A stretch of DNA of 64,000 nucleotides from the NCBI GenBank assembly GCA_002840565.1, contig PHBK01000007.1:57348-121347 (forward strand), written 5' to 3'. Within the stretch, counting starts at the first letter, position 1. Each line of letters starts with the position of its first letter. The DNA is from Deltaproteobacteria bacterium HGW-Deltaproteobacteria-12 (lineage in GTDB: Bacteria; Desulfobacterota; Syntrophia; Syntrophales; Smithellaceae). The position numbers were made by a program, and so were the translations under genes. Shown piece by piece: positions 44,355-53,644 of the stretch. The notes under the pieces are model-generated. The model was not told where the DNA came from and did no database searches. It saw nothing but the letters and a program-made list of their open reading frames with translations.

Positions 44355-45881
44355 ATGCAAATGCAGCCGGAAGGTATCGGGTCATGGTTCAGATACCGGG
44401 AAATTGAAACACCGGATAAAGAAGCATTAATTGTTGACGGGAAAAGATTTAATTACAAGCAGTTAAACCAGCGTATAAATCAGCTTTCCTTGGCGCTGCA
44501 ATCTCTGGGCATCCACCACGGCGATCGCGTCGCCGTTCTCGCCTACAATGGCAATGAATTTGCCGAGATTATTCTTGCCCTGGCTAAGCTCGGGGCAATT
44601 CTTGTTCCTTTGAACTGGCGCCTGACGCCCGTTGAACTCACCTTTATAGTATCCGACAGCGGGGCCGAAGTGTTGTTTTTTGATGCTTCTTTTGAAGCAA
44701 CGGCTGAAGAATTGCGCAATAAAGCAGCAGTCCGGACATTAATTTCCCTCAGCGGCATGTCCAAACTGGCCGCAGCGAAAAATTATGATGAAATTATTGC
44801 CGATATGCCTGTAACGGAGCCCACGCCCGATGCATCGGTCGGTTTTGATACCCCCCATATAATCATGTATACGGCCGGCACGACAGGCAAACCTAAAGGG
44901 GCGGTTTTAACGCAGGGGGCAAGCTTCTGGAACGCGGTTAATCTGGTCGTTTCCATGAATATAACCAACGCTGACCGCAATTTAAATGTTCTTCCCATGT
45001 TTCATATCGGCGGCATCGGACTATTTACTTTGCCGGTTTTTTATATGGGCGGTACCGTCATTCTTACCCGGACTTTTGATCCCTCCAAAGCTCTGGATTT
45101 GATCAGGAAGGAAAGAGTTTCCATTTTTATGGGCGTTCCCGCGATATTTCTTTTCCTGGCCAGTCAGCCGGATTTTCAATGCATGAAAGATGTCCGTATT
45201 ATCATGAGCGGCGGAGCGCCCCTGCCGGTAAGTCTGATTAAATTGTATGAAGAGAAAGGCCTGAAGCTTGTTCAGGGGTTTGGGATGAGTGAAGCAGCTC
45301 CCAGCATTGCCGTTTTGGAGCCCTCGATGTACCTGAAAAAGGCCGGTTCTATCGGCCGCCGCCTGATGCATCTGGAAACCAGAGTTGTCGATGAAGACAT
45401 GAATGATGTCGGCCCCGACAAAATAGGCGAATTGATAATGCGCGGACCGAATGTGATGATCGGCTACTGGAATCGACCGGAGGCAACTGCGGAAGCTTTC
45501 CGCGGCGGCTGGTTTCATTCCGGCGATCTGGCGCGACGCGAAGCGGACGGCAGCCTGTATATAGTCGACCGGTCGAAAGATATGTATATTTCCGGCGGAG
45601 AAAATGTCTATCCGGCGGAAGTGGAAAACGCCATTTATGACATTCCCGAAATAGGAGAAGCAGCGGTCATAGGAATCCCCGATCAGAAATGGGGTGAAGT
45701 CGGAAAAGCGATAGTTACGGTCAAACCCGGGAAAAATTTGACCGAAGAACAGATTATCTCCCATTTGAAAGGATGCCTGGCGAAATTCAAGGTGCCTGCC
45801 GGCGTTGTCTTTGTGGATGCCCTGCCCCGCAATGCGATGGGTAAGGTTCTGAAAAATACCTTACGGGAAAAATATAAATAG
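44355..45881 (+). CDS. Acyl-CoA synthetase (AMP-forming)
   Basis: 508 aa ANL-family ligase: TAGTTGKPKGAVLT, GFGMSEAAPS, GWFHSGDLARR, and the terminal Lys motif PRNAMGKVLKN. Activates a carboxylic acid to its CoA thioester to feed the hydratase/dehydrogenases. Substrate unknown. A partial copy of its tail lies at 46875-46920. Confidence 0.95.
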   Translation: MQMQPEGIGSWFRYREIETPDKEALIVDGKRFNYKQLNQRINQLSLALQSLGIHHGDRVAVLAYNGNEFAEIILALAKLGAILVPLNWRLTPVELTFIVSDSGAEVLFFDASFEATAEELRNKAAVRTLISLSGMSKLAAAKNYDEIIADMPVTEPTPDASVGFDTPHIIMYTAGTTGKPKGAVLTQGASFWNAVNLVVSMNITNADRNLNVLPMFHIGGIGLFTLPVFYMGGTVILTRTFDPSKALDLIRKERVSIFMGVPAIFLFLASQPDFQCMKDVRIIMSGGAPLPVSLIKLYEEKGLKLVQGFGMSEAAPSIAVLEPSMYLKKAGSIGRRLMHLETRVVDEDMNDVGPDKIGELIMRGPNVMIGYWNRPEATAEAFRGGWFHSGDLARREADGSLYIVDRSKDMYISGGENVYPAEVENAIYDIPEIGEAAVIGIPDQKWGEVGKAIVTVKPGKNLTEEQIISHLKGCLAKFKVPAGVVFVDALPRNAMGKVLKNTLREKYK

Positions 45882-45962
45882 GAAAGATCTTTTGGGGGAA
45901 TTTGGCGCAGGCGGCTTAATTGAAATCAGCTTCATGGTTATTTATTGTTAAGGAGGATGGCC

Positions 45963-46775
45963 TTGTCCAGTATCAATATTAATGGCGTCAATATTTATTA
46001 TGAACTCAAAGGCAAGCAAGAGGGAAAAGAAGCTGTTGTTTTTTTAAACGGTTTAATGAGTTCCGTGAGCGGCTGGGGACAGCAGGTGCCGCCTTTTGAA
46101 AAAGCCGGTTACAAAATATTACTGCACGATTTCCGCGGGCAGTTATTATCCGCCAAACCGGTCGAACCATACACTTTCACACAACACGCCCTTGATTTGA
46201 AAGAGCTTTTGATACAACTGGGTATCGAAAGGATTCACATCGTCAGCACTTCCTACGGCGCATTAGTGGGTATGCGCTTTGTACTGGACTTTCCCAGCTA
46301 TGTTCAGAGCTTGGCCATGATTGACGCTTTCTCGGAGCTTGATTCAACATTTCAATGGATTGCCGACGCCTGGTTGGAAACGTTAAAAGAGGGAGACATG
46401 GCTAAACTGTTCCGCGCAGCCGTTCCCACCATTTACAGTAATTTCTTTTTGGAGAACAATAGAGAGTCACTGCGCGAGAGAGAAGCGATGATGAGCAAGG
46501 CACCCGGCGATTTTGTCGAATCATTAGAACGGCTGATCAACAATACCTTAACTAATGCCAGAATCACTGCGGAATTGAGTAATATTAAATGCCCCGTATT
46601 GCTTGTGGTGGGCGAATATGACCAGCTCACACCACTGAAATTTTCGAAATTGATTCACAAGCAGATTCCTCATGCTGAATTCGTTATTGTGCCGGAATGC
46701 GGCCATACGACAATTTATGAGAAGCCGGATGTCGTTAACTCCATGACTCTGGGTTTCATCAGCAAATATACATAA
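45963..46775 (+). CDS. Alpha/beta hydrolase
   Basis: 270 aa. Nucleophile Ser in STSYGALVG (Ser replaces the usual first Gly), acid in GEYDQLTP, His in ECGHTTIYEKP. TTG 45963 is the likely start, 6 bases after aggagg; the ATG at 45957 touches the ribosome site. Context suggests an ester or thioesterase role. Confidence 0.85.
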   Translation: MSSININGVNIYYELKGKQEGKEAVVFLNGLMSSVSGWGQQVPPFEKAGYKILLHDFRGQLLSAKPVEPYTFTQHALDLKELLIQLGIERIHIVSTSYGALVGMRFVLDFPSYVQSLAMIDAFSELDSTFQWIADAWLETLKEGDMAKLFRAAVPTIYSNFFLENNRESLREREAMMSKAPGDFVESLERLINNTLTNARITAELSNIKCPVLLVVGEYDQLTPLKFSKLIHKQIPHAEFVIVPECGHTTIYEKPDVVNSMTLGFISKYT

Positions 46776-46825
46776 AAGACGCGGCCGGAGCGGAAAACTA
46801 TCGATCCCGGCCAGTGTAGCTTTAA

Positions 46826-46841
46826 TCCCGCTTGCGCGGGA
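46826..46841. repeat. Small hairpin after the hydrolase gene
   Basis: TCCCGC, loop ttgc, GCGGGA: 6-bp perfect stem 50 bases after the hydrolase stop. No T-run, so a weak terminator at best. Confidence 0.4.
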
Positions 46842-46874
46842 CGATCATTAATTTCCCATATTACTATATAGAGC

Positions 46875-46920
46875 AAAGGGTAAAGTTTTAAAAAATATCT
46901 TGCGGGAAAAATTTAAATAA
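46875..46920 (+). pseudogene. Tail remnant of an acyl-CoA synthetase gene
   Basis: Encodes GKVLKNILREKFK and a stop, matching GKVLKNTLREKYK at the end of the ligase at 44355-45881 with differing codons. Nothing of the rest of such a gene is visible upstream in this 345-base gap. A trace of an older duplicated or deleted ligase gene. Confidence 0.55.
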
Positions 46921-47129
46921 AGCAAAATGCACCAATGATATAATGGGGGTGAAGGTTTCACTAAAGATGCTGTTATGTTTCATTAATTCAATATTAAGGA
47001 GGGGGCTGTTAGAAGAATCCGAGTTTTTTACTGACGCAGGTAGCTTTTTATGACGGCAGCTGTTGACCGGCATTAAAGCTGTATTTCTTAATGAATATCC
47101 AAGGCATACTAAAAAAACGAGGAGGGATT

Positions 47130-48389
47130 ATGATGAGAACGAAGCTATTCATCGGATTAGTGTTGGCGGCATTTGTTACCGGCCTGTTTTTTGTGGCTGC
47201 GCCCGTCAAGGCGGCGGAGCCAATTAAAATAGGCGCTATCTTACCTCTGGCTGACTCCACCGGCAAAGACGGTTCCAGATCTATGGAACTTGCCGTAAAG
47301 CAAATCAATGCGAAAGACGGCTTGCTGGGGCGTCAGGTAAAGCTCATTGTCATGGATGATGAAATGAAAGGCGACAAGGCGGCTGCGGCACTTGATAAGC
47401 TCGTTACCGTGGACAATGTTGACATCATTGTCGGCGGCGTGGGCAGCGGCGCAACGATGGGTGCGATTCCCGGCATGAAAAAGTATGGTAAGGTCGTAGT
47501 CTGGATCGGCGGCGCTTCCGGAAAAATCGAAGAAGCCATGGCAGGTCAGGACTGGTTCTTCCATCTCCATGCATGGGATTATCAGCAGGGCGCCCTCTGG
47601 GAAACTGGATATATGGAAATGGAACAGAAATACGGCATCAAGAGAAAGAAAACCTTCATGGCTTATGAGGAAGGTGCTTTCGGTTCCGGCTCTTTCAAGG
47701 CAGCAAAGCCGCTTTTTGAAGCCGCCGGTAACGAACTGCAGGGTCAAGCTTTTAAAAGTGCCGCATTGGGCGGTGGAGATTATCGCTCCGTTTTACGACA
47801 TGCTAAAGACTTCGGCGCTGATGCCTTTGTATGGGCCGGCTATGATAAAGATGCCTTGCCCATTATGGAACAGGCCAAAGAGATTGGCTTTGCTCCCGGT
47901 CTTTTCGTCGGGTCCCCTCCGGGCTGGCCGGTAGATTTCAAAAAGACTCCTCTTAATCAGGCAGTTATGTTTTACAGCTACTGGTCGGAAGCACAGGGAG
48001 TTAAAAACAAGAACAGCAAGATGTATTCCGATGCCTTTCGCAAAGAGTATAAAGATGACCCTGTAACTTATTTCGGGCCTCTTGCCTACACCAACATCAT
48101 GATTGTTGCCGAAGCAATTACAAGGGCAAAAACATTGGAAAAGGCGGCATTAATCAAAGCTCTGGAAGCAACAAATTATGATTCTCCGATGGGCGACATT
48201 TTTACCTTTAAAAAGAGTAAAGTTATTGATCATCAGGCTTTTGCATCACCCAAAATTATGCAGTGGCAAAATGGCAAGGCTGAAGTTATCTGGCCATGGG
48301 ATGCTGCAACGGCAAAACTGATTTATCCTTTCCCCGCATGGGATAAGCGTGATAAGGCTGCTGCGCCGGCCAAAAAAGGTAAAAAGTAA
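47130..48389 (+). CDS. livK: Branched-chain amino-acid-type ABC transporter, substrate-binding protein
   Basis: 419 aa periplasmic binding protein (Peripla_BP_6). Signal peptide with a hydrophobic core and cut near PVKAAEP. The fold starts IKIGAILPLADSTGKDG. Start at ATG 47130 or 47133 after ggaggg. In this context the ligand may be an aromatic or fatty acid rather than an amino acid. Followed by a strong hairpin before the permease genes. Confidence 0.93.
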   Translation: MMRTKLFIGLVLAAFVTGLFFVAAPVKAAEPIKIGAILPLADSTGKDGSRSMELAVKQINAKDGLLGRQVKLIVMDDEMKGDKAAAALDKLVTVDNVDIIVGGVGSGATMGAIPGMKKYGKVVVWIGGASGKIEEAMAGQDWFFHLHAWDYQQGALWETGYMEMEQKYGIKRKKTFMAYEEGAFGSGSFKAAKPLFEAAGNELQGQAFKSAALGGGDYRSVLRHAKDFGADAFVWAGYDKDALPIMEQAKEIGFAPGLFVGSPPGWPVDFKKTPLNQAVMFYSYWSEAQGVKNKNSKMYSDAFRKEYKDDPVTYFGPLAYTNIMIVAEAITRAKTLEKAALIKALEATNYDSPMGDIFTFKKSKVIDHQAFASPKIMQWQNGKAEVIWPWDAATAKLIYPFPAWDKRDKAAAPAKKGKK

Positions 48390-48403
48390 TTAAGCTTACA
48401 CTT

Positions 48404-48442
48404 TTGATTCCCTGCGGATTTATACAATCCGCAGGGAATCAA
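48404..48442 (+). terminator. 17-bp perfect hairpin after livK (attenuator/stabiliser)
   Basis: Arms at 48404-48420 and 48426-48442 pair perfectly around tatac. There is no T-run, so it more likely protects the livK mRNA end or reduces read-through, giving more binding protein than permease. Confidence 0.7.
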
Positions 48443-48467
48443 TCCACCAGGTTGGGATTTAATCGCC

Positions 48468-49412
48468 ATGACAAAATCGATATTAAATAAGTTTAAAGAA
48501 AGAAATTTTGTAATCGGCCTGATCATTGCCCTGGCCGTGCTCATAATGATTGGTTTTTATAAGCCGGCGGTTCTGGTTGAGGGCTTGCAGCGCTCGGCTC
48601 TTTATGCCCTGATTGCCCTGCCGATGGCTCTGTTGCTGGGCATTGTTGATATTATCAATCTGGCCCATGGCGAGTTTATGATGCTGGGAGCATATTTAGC
48701 TTATTTCCTGAGCTGGCAGTTCGGCATAGATCCCATGGTTGCAGTCATCCCGGCGATTGTTTTTTTCTTTATCTTTGGTTTGATAATCTATTTCATCAGC
48801 TTCAAACACATCATCGGGACGCTGCCGATCAATCAACTGCTGCTGGGATTCGGAATAAGCTTAATCTTTTCCGAGGGAATCACGGCAATAGCAACCAATG
48901 CACCCCGTAAGCTCAGCCTGGATTACGTTTCCTCCTCGGCTACCATCGGCAACTTCACTTTCGGGACTTTTGAATTCGTTTATGTTGCCGCCGCCCTGAT
49001 CGTGTTCATCGGTCTGCAATTGTTTCTGAAAAAGACTGCAACCGGACAGGCGGCTGTGGCCGTCGGCCAGAATCCACGCGGAGCAAGAATTGTCGGCATC
49101 AACGTCAACAACATTTATTTGCTGATCTTCTGTATTTCCATCACGATAATCGGCGCCATCGGTCCCCTGTTTATGACTCGCTACACTTTATTTCCGCAAA
49201 TGGGGGGCGCCTTCACTTTAAAATCCTTTTCCCTGGTGGCCGTGGGCGGTATGGGTTCGATAACAGGAGTTGTTTATGCAGCGTTGATTTTAGGCATGGG
49301 TGAAGCTCTGGTTCTTTCCTCACTGCAATACGGCAAATGGGCGGAGATTATTTATTTTGCTCTAATTATTGGCGTCATCATGTACAGATCACATCAAAGG
49401 CAGGTAAAATGA
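48468..49412 (+). CDS. livH: Branched-chain-type ABC transporter permease LivH
   Basis: 314 aa inner-membrane permease with about eight membrane segments; family signature INLAHGEFMMLGAY and the late GGMGSITGV. Works with LivM and the two ATPases. Overlaps livM by ATGA. Confidence 0.94.
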   Translation: MTKSILNKFKERNFVIGLIIALAVLIMIGFYKPAVLVEGLQRSALYALIALPMALLLGIVDIINLAHGEFMMLGAYLAYFLSWQFGIDPMVAVIPAIVFFFIFGLIIYFISFKHIIGTLPINQLLLGFGISLIFSEGITAIATNAPRKLSLDYVSSSATIGNFTFGTFEFVYVAAALIVFIGLQLFLKKTATGQAAVAVGQNPRGARIVGINVNNIYLLIFCISITIIGAIGPLFMTRYTLFPQMGGAFTLKSFSLVAVGGMGSITGVVYAALILGMGEALVLSSLQYGKWAEIIYFALIIGVIMYRSHQRQVK

Positions 49413-50329
49413 AGTACTGGAAATATTTAGGCGTATTAGTACTCCTGGTTATAGCGATTATTCTTCCCAGGTATCTGGGTTTGTATCAGCTGCAAATCAT
49501 GAATTTCGTCTTTGTGTACATCGCTTTTGCCCTCAGTTGGGATATGCTGCTGAGATCAGGCCAGTTATCTTTCGGCATTGCCGGATTTGCCGGAATCGGC
49601 GGATATACATCAATTGTCTTGTGCTATTATTTTAAACTGGAGCCTTTATTGTGCATTGTGGCCGGAGCCGGGGCCGCGGCTATTGTAGCCATGCTGGTCG
49701 GATCTCAGGTGCTGAAATTAAGAGGATTATATTTTTCCATAGTCACCCTGGCCATCGGCGAAATATTCCGCATAGTGGTAAGAAATCTGGAAGTAACCGG
49801 AGAAGCCGAAGGACTATTGCTGCCCAATGCCATCTTTATGGGTGACCCTACTAAAACATACTGGATGATGTTCACGGTGGCCGCAATAACGATCATTTTG
49901 TCAATACTATTCCAGAAGACAAGAATGCATTACGCATTAACATCAATTGCCAACGATGAAATTGTTGCCGCATCGAGCGGAGTAAATATTTTTAAATATC
50001 TGGTGATAATTTTTGCCGTTACTTCAGCCATCCAGGGTATGGCCGGAGCTGCCTACTGGCAGATTTATGCGTCCGCAACCCCCGAAGGTGCATTTAATCT
50101 GGGCTTTGCTCTTATACCTATTACGATGGCGCTCTTTGGCGGCATCGGGACGACCTGGGGACCGGTAATCGGCGCCACAATATTAAGTGTAACTGCCGAG
50201 CTGTTGAAATTGCAGTTCCCCCACGGTCATTTACTGGTCTATGGATTAATTATGGTTATAGCAATTCTGTGGTTCCCCAACGGGATTATGGGCATCATTA
50301 AAAAATTTACGGCTAAATTCAATAATTGA
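49409..50329 (+). CDS. livM: Branched-chain-type ABC transporter permease LivM
   Basis: 306 aa, about nine membrane segments. Signature SGQLSFGIAGFAGIGGY and the late ALFGGIGTTWGPVIGA. The start (MKYWKYLGV) overlaps the livH stop; a longer upstream frame only shadows livH. Confidence 0.94.
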   Translation: MKYWKYLGVLVLLVIAIILPRYLGLYQLQIMNFVFVYIAFALSWDMLLRSGQLSFGIAGFAGIGGYTSIVLCYYFKLEPLLCIVAGAGAAAIVAMLVGSQVLKLRGLYFSIVTLAIGEIFRIVVRNLEVTGEAEGLLLPNAIFMGDPTKTYWMMFTVAAITIILSILFQKTRMHYALTSIANDEIVAASSGVNIFKYLVIIFAVTSAIQGMAGAAYWQIYASATPEGAFNLGFALIPITMALFGGIGTTWGPVIGATILSVTAELLKLQFPHGHLLVYGLIMVIAILWFPNGIMGIIKKFTAKFNN

Positions 50330-50350
50330 TGAAGAAGCAAGGATTAGGCA

Positions 50351-51073
50351 ATGGCAATTTTAAAGACAACGGGACTGACCAGGCAATTCGGCGGATTAGT
50401 GGCATTGAGCGACGTCAATGTCGAAGTGCACGAGCGGGAAATTGTGGGTATCATCGGGCCGAACGGCGCCGGCAAATCAACCTTTACCAATGTTGTTGCC
50501 GGGGTATATCTACCGACAGCGGGGAAGATTGAATTTTGCGGTCAGGATATAACGACAAAAGCAGCTCACGAAAAATGTCACAGCGGCATCAGCAGAACAT
50601 TTCAGCTTATGCGTCCTTTAATGGGGCTGAGCTTGATTCAGAACGTCATGATCGGGGCCATGTTCGGTAAAATGCATTCGTTAAGAGATGCGCGAAAAAG
50701 ATCAGAGGATCTCTGCCAATTTCTCAATCTGGAAAATGTGGAGCGGCCGATTTCCGCAATGACCGCCCTGGAAATAAAAAAAATGGAAATAGCACGCGCC
50801 CTGGCCACAGAACCCAAATTGCTTTTCCTCGATGAAGTTATGGCGGGGCTCAATAAAGATGAAACTATGGAAATGATTGATACTGTCCGCAAGATTCATG
50901 CTCAGGAAATGACGATCGTCATCATTGAACATGTCATGAGAGTTATTCGTGAATTGACTTCTCGCGTTGTGGTGTTGGAATGGGGCAGGGTGCTATGTGA
51001 GGGCCCCTATGAAATAGTATCGAGTAATCCGCAGGTAATTACGGCATATCTTGGTGAGGAAGCAGAATGTTAG
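50351..51073 (+). CDS. livG: Branched-chain-type ABC transporter ATP-binding protein LivG
   Basis: 240 aa ATPase: Walker A GPNGAGKSTF, Q-loop region SRTFQLMRPL, Walker B LLFLDEVMAGL, switch His in IIEHVM. The C-loop reads MTALEIKKMEIARAL: the LSGG signature is replaced by TALE, a variant to note. Overlaps livF by 7 bases. Confidence 0.93.
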   Translation: MAILKTTGLTRQFGGLVALSDVNVEVHEREIVGIIGPNGAGKSTFTNVVAGVYLPTAGKIEFCGQDITTKAAHEKCHSGISRTFQLMRPLMGLSLIQNVMIGAMFGKMHSLRDARKRSEDLCQFLNLENVERPISAMTALEIKKMEIARALATEPKLLFLDEVMAGLNKDETMEMIDTVRKIHAQEMTIVIIEHVMRVIRELTSRVVVLEWGRVLCEGPYEIVSSNPQVITAYLGEEAEC

Positions 51074-51768
51074 AAGTTAAAAATTTAAATGTGTTTTACG
51101 GAAAATTGCAAATCCTCTGGGATTTATCCGTCCAAATTGGCAATGAATCAGTGGGGTTGTTCGGACCCAACGGAGCAGGCAAAACGACACTGATTAACAC
51201 GATACTGGGTCTTGTCAAACCGGTAAGCGGCGAAATAACGCTGGATGGCGAATCGCTGGCCAAAATGGAGACAGACAAGATAATAAAGCTCGGCATAGCT
51301 GTCGTACCGCAGGATAGAGAATTATTCCCCCTGATGTCTGTTCTGGAGAATTTACGCACCGGCAGCGCTTATATTCCCCGGGCAAAAAAGAAGTATAAGG
51401 AAAGACTGGAATATATCTTCACGTTATTCCCGATATTAAAAGAGAGATTGGACCAGCCCGCCGGAAGCATGAGCGGCGGCCAGCAAAGAATGGTCGCTAT
51501 CGCCAGAGCATTGATGGCTGATCCCAAAGTACTGATTCTGGACGAGCCGTCAGGAGGATTGCAGCCGTCGATCGTAACGGAAGTGTTTCACCGTTTGAAG
51601 GAAATTAAAAAAGATGTCTCTATCCTCGTAACAGAACAGAACGTGCGTCAGGCGCTGAAAGCAATCGACAGGGGATATATTCTGGAAGACGGCAAAATAG
51701 CAATGGCCGATACAGCCCAGAATCTGGCGGGAAATGATCATATTAGAAAATCATACCTGGGCATCTGA
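51067..51768 (+). CDS. livF: Branched-chain-type ABC transporter ATP-binding protein LivF
   Basis: 233 aa ATPase: GPNGAGKTTLI, signature MSGGQQRMVAIARAL, LILDEPSGGLQP, and TEQN in place of the switch His region as is normal for LivF. Complements the odd signature of LivG so at least one ATP site has a canonical LSGGQ. Confidence 0.95.
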   Translation: MLEVKNLNVFYGKLQILWDLSVQIGNESVGLFGPNGAGKTTLINTILGLVKPVSGEITLDGESLAKMETDKIIKLGIAVVPQDRELFPLMSVLENLRTGSAYIPRAKKKYKERLEYIFTLFPILKERLDQPAGSMSGGQQRMVAIARALMADPKVLILDEPSGGLQPSIVTEVFHRLKEIKKDVSILVTEQNVRQALKAIDRGYILEDGKIAMADTAQNLAGNDHIRKSYLGI

Positions 51769-51908
51769 TTTCCGCCCACTAAAATTATTTACTGCAAGAT
51801 AAAAGTCAGAAAAAGCTCAAAGTTTCAGGGCGTATTTATGCCGTAGGGGACGTTTATAAATATTCATTGGTCAGTTGTCTGATTATGTTGAACCGCTTGA
51901 GGTAAATT

Positions 51909-52982
51909 ATGGATGATATCAAAAAACTGATACAGGTCGGTGTGGAAGGCTGGGGCACATACATTCCCGCAGTCAAGCATAGTGCCAGTTACATATCAGA
52001 GAAATCAGGTATCCCGCAAAATGTTTTGGAAACAAAATTCGGATTAAATGCCAAAAGCATCGCCGGGCCGGAAGATCATAATGTGGCCATGGCGGTCAAA
52101 GCTTCTAATGTGGCCATACAAAGAGCAGGGATCAACGCTCAGGAAATTGATATGGTCATCTGGGCCGGAGAAATCACTGACAAGCATCTGATGCAGACAT
52201 ACGGGATTAAACTCCAGAATGATATCGGCGCCGTAAATGCAATGGCTTTTGACATCAATCAGCGGTGTGCGACATTCATGCTCGCGTTTAATTTGGTTAA
52301 AGGCATGATGTTTATGGATCCCCGCATCAAGCGGGTATTAATAGCTTCCGGTTATCGCAACTGTGATCTGATAAACTATAGCAATATTCGAACAAGGTTT
52401 ATGATCAGCCTTGCAGCCAGCGGAGTAGCTATTTTGTTAAAAAGGGATCATCCGGAAAACGCTCTTTTAGCTTCAGCCGTCATTACGGATGGTCAATTCT
52501 GCGAAGATGTTTACGTTCCGGGCGGAGGCTCCGGCATACCCATGACGACCGCCGGCGGCGATATTCCGCCCACCGCCTATGAGGTTATTGAAAAAAAATT
52601 AAATTATCTTGATGTTCCCGACCCTGAGGCTATGAAAAACAGGCTGGATGAATTGTCCATGTCTAATTTCATTAAAGTCATTGATAAAGCCATCAATGAT
52701 TCCGGTTATTCCAGGAAAGACATCGGTTATCTGGGCCTTTTGCATATGAAGCCCAGCGCCTTTGAATATGTAGCTAAAGAACTTGGTGTTGATGTAAGAA
52801 CAAAAACGACATACTGGGATGAATTTGTCAAACTCGGACATATGGGCCAGAATGACTGCCTTATGTCACTGGAGTTCGGCATCAAACACAATAAAATAAA
52901 ACCGGGCGACCTGGTTGTTTTTGCCGCTGCAGGAATCGGCTATTGCTGGGGAGCCTCCTGCATTAAATGGGGTAAGAACTAA
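51909..52982 (+). CDS. KASIII/HMG-CoA-synthase-like thiolase-fold enzyme
   Basis: 357 aa. Active Cys120 in DINQRCATFM; His in GLLHMKPSA and Asn in GHMGQNDCLMS take the places of the FabH His/Asn. Closer to stand-alone FabH-like acyltransferases than housekeeping FabH. Could condense or cleave a CoA thioester with the MaoC proteins downstream. Confidence 0.85.
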   Translation: MDDIKKLIQVGVEGWGTYIPAVKHSASYISEKSGIPQNVLETKFGLNAKSIAGPEDHNVAMAVKASNVAIQRAGINAQEIDMVIWAGEITDKHLMQTYGIKLQNDIGAVNAMAFDINQRCATFMLAFNLVKGMMFMDPRIKRVLIASGYRNCDLINYSNIRTRFMISLAASGVAILLKRDHPENALLASAVITDGQFCEDVYVPGGGSGIPMTTAGGDIPPTAYEVIEKKLNYLDVPDPEAMKNRLDELSMSNFIKVIDKAINDSGYSRKDIGYLGLLHMKPSAFEYVAKELGVDVRTKTTYWDEFVKLGHMGQNDCLMSLEFGIKHNKIKPGDLVVFAAAGIGYCWGASCIKWGKN

Positions 52983-53004
52983 ATTTACCATTCCACGATC
53001 GAAT

Positions 53005-53043
53005 CAATATTTAATTGACAGACAACTGCATTAATCCTATATC
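53005..53043 (+). promoter_or_regulatory. Promoter of the MaoC pair with shared upstream 17-mer
   Basis: TTGACA (53015-53020), 17-base spacer, TATATC (53038-53043). The 17 bases CAATATTTAATTGACAG (53005-53021) recur exactly at 57098-57114 before the carbonic anhydrase gene. Confidence 0.6.
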
Positions 53044-53151
53044 TCCACCATCATATAAGACATGTCCCGATTTAATTCAGGGTGGCCGGAGATCATCTTT
53101 TGATGAGGCCATGCCTTAACTAACTAATAAACAGGAGGGTATTAATCTGCA

Positions 53152-53622
53152 ATGACGGAAAAATCATTAATCACCGAGGAGATGCGGGCTATGATCGGCA
53201 AACCGCTGAATTCCGGAGAACCGTTTGAGGTGGAAAAGGGCGCCATCAGGAACATGGCTGAAGCCATGAATTATCTCAATCCCCTATACCTGGACGAGGC
53301 CTACGCCAAGAGCAAGGGACACAGCAGTGTTCTGGCGCCGCCCATGTTCCCGACATACGATCTGCGGTTGAGCGCATTTCTGGAAGTACTGAAATTCGAC
53401 TTTGAGATAGCCGCCGGTCTGCATGGAAGCGATGACTGGGAATTTATTGCCGATGTCCACGCCGGAGATAAAATAACACCCCGGGGGAAACTCCTGAATC
53501 TGGTTGAAAAAGTCGGCACAAGGGGCAGGATGCTGCTTATTACGTCCGAAATAAAATATACGAACCAACACGGTGAGTTAGTGGCTGTATACCGGCCGAC
53601 AGAGATTTTTATTGCCCAGTAG
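53152..53622 (+). CDS. MaoC/FAS1-type dehydratase, N-terminal hot-dog subunit
   Basis: 156 aa hot-dog fold of the MaoC N-terminal type (FEVEKGAIRNMAEAMNYLNP, LAPPMFPTYD). Usually structural half of a hydratase pair, the other half being the next gene. Start after an aggaggg 18 bases away, rather distant. Confidence 0.85.
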   Translation: MTEKSLITEEMRAMIGKPLNSGEPFEVEKGAIRNMAEAMNYLNPLYLDEAYAKSKGHSSVLAPPMFPTYDLRLSAFLEVLKFDFEIAAGLHGSDDWEFIADVHAGDKITPRGKLLNLVEKVGTRGRMLLITSEIKYTNQHGELVAVYRPTEIFIAQ

Positions 53623-53644
53623 AGAAAAGGAGATAATCATAAAT

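Noticed and set aside
43521..44360. 279-codon minus-strand frame over the flavoprotein gene
   Set aside because: Shadow of the enoyl-CoA hydratase and iron-sulfur flavoprotein genes; His-rich, no start signal.
45021..45764. 247-codon minus-strand frame inside the acyl-CoA ligase gene
   Set aside because: Shadow; the plus frame holds all ligase motifs.
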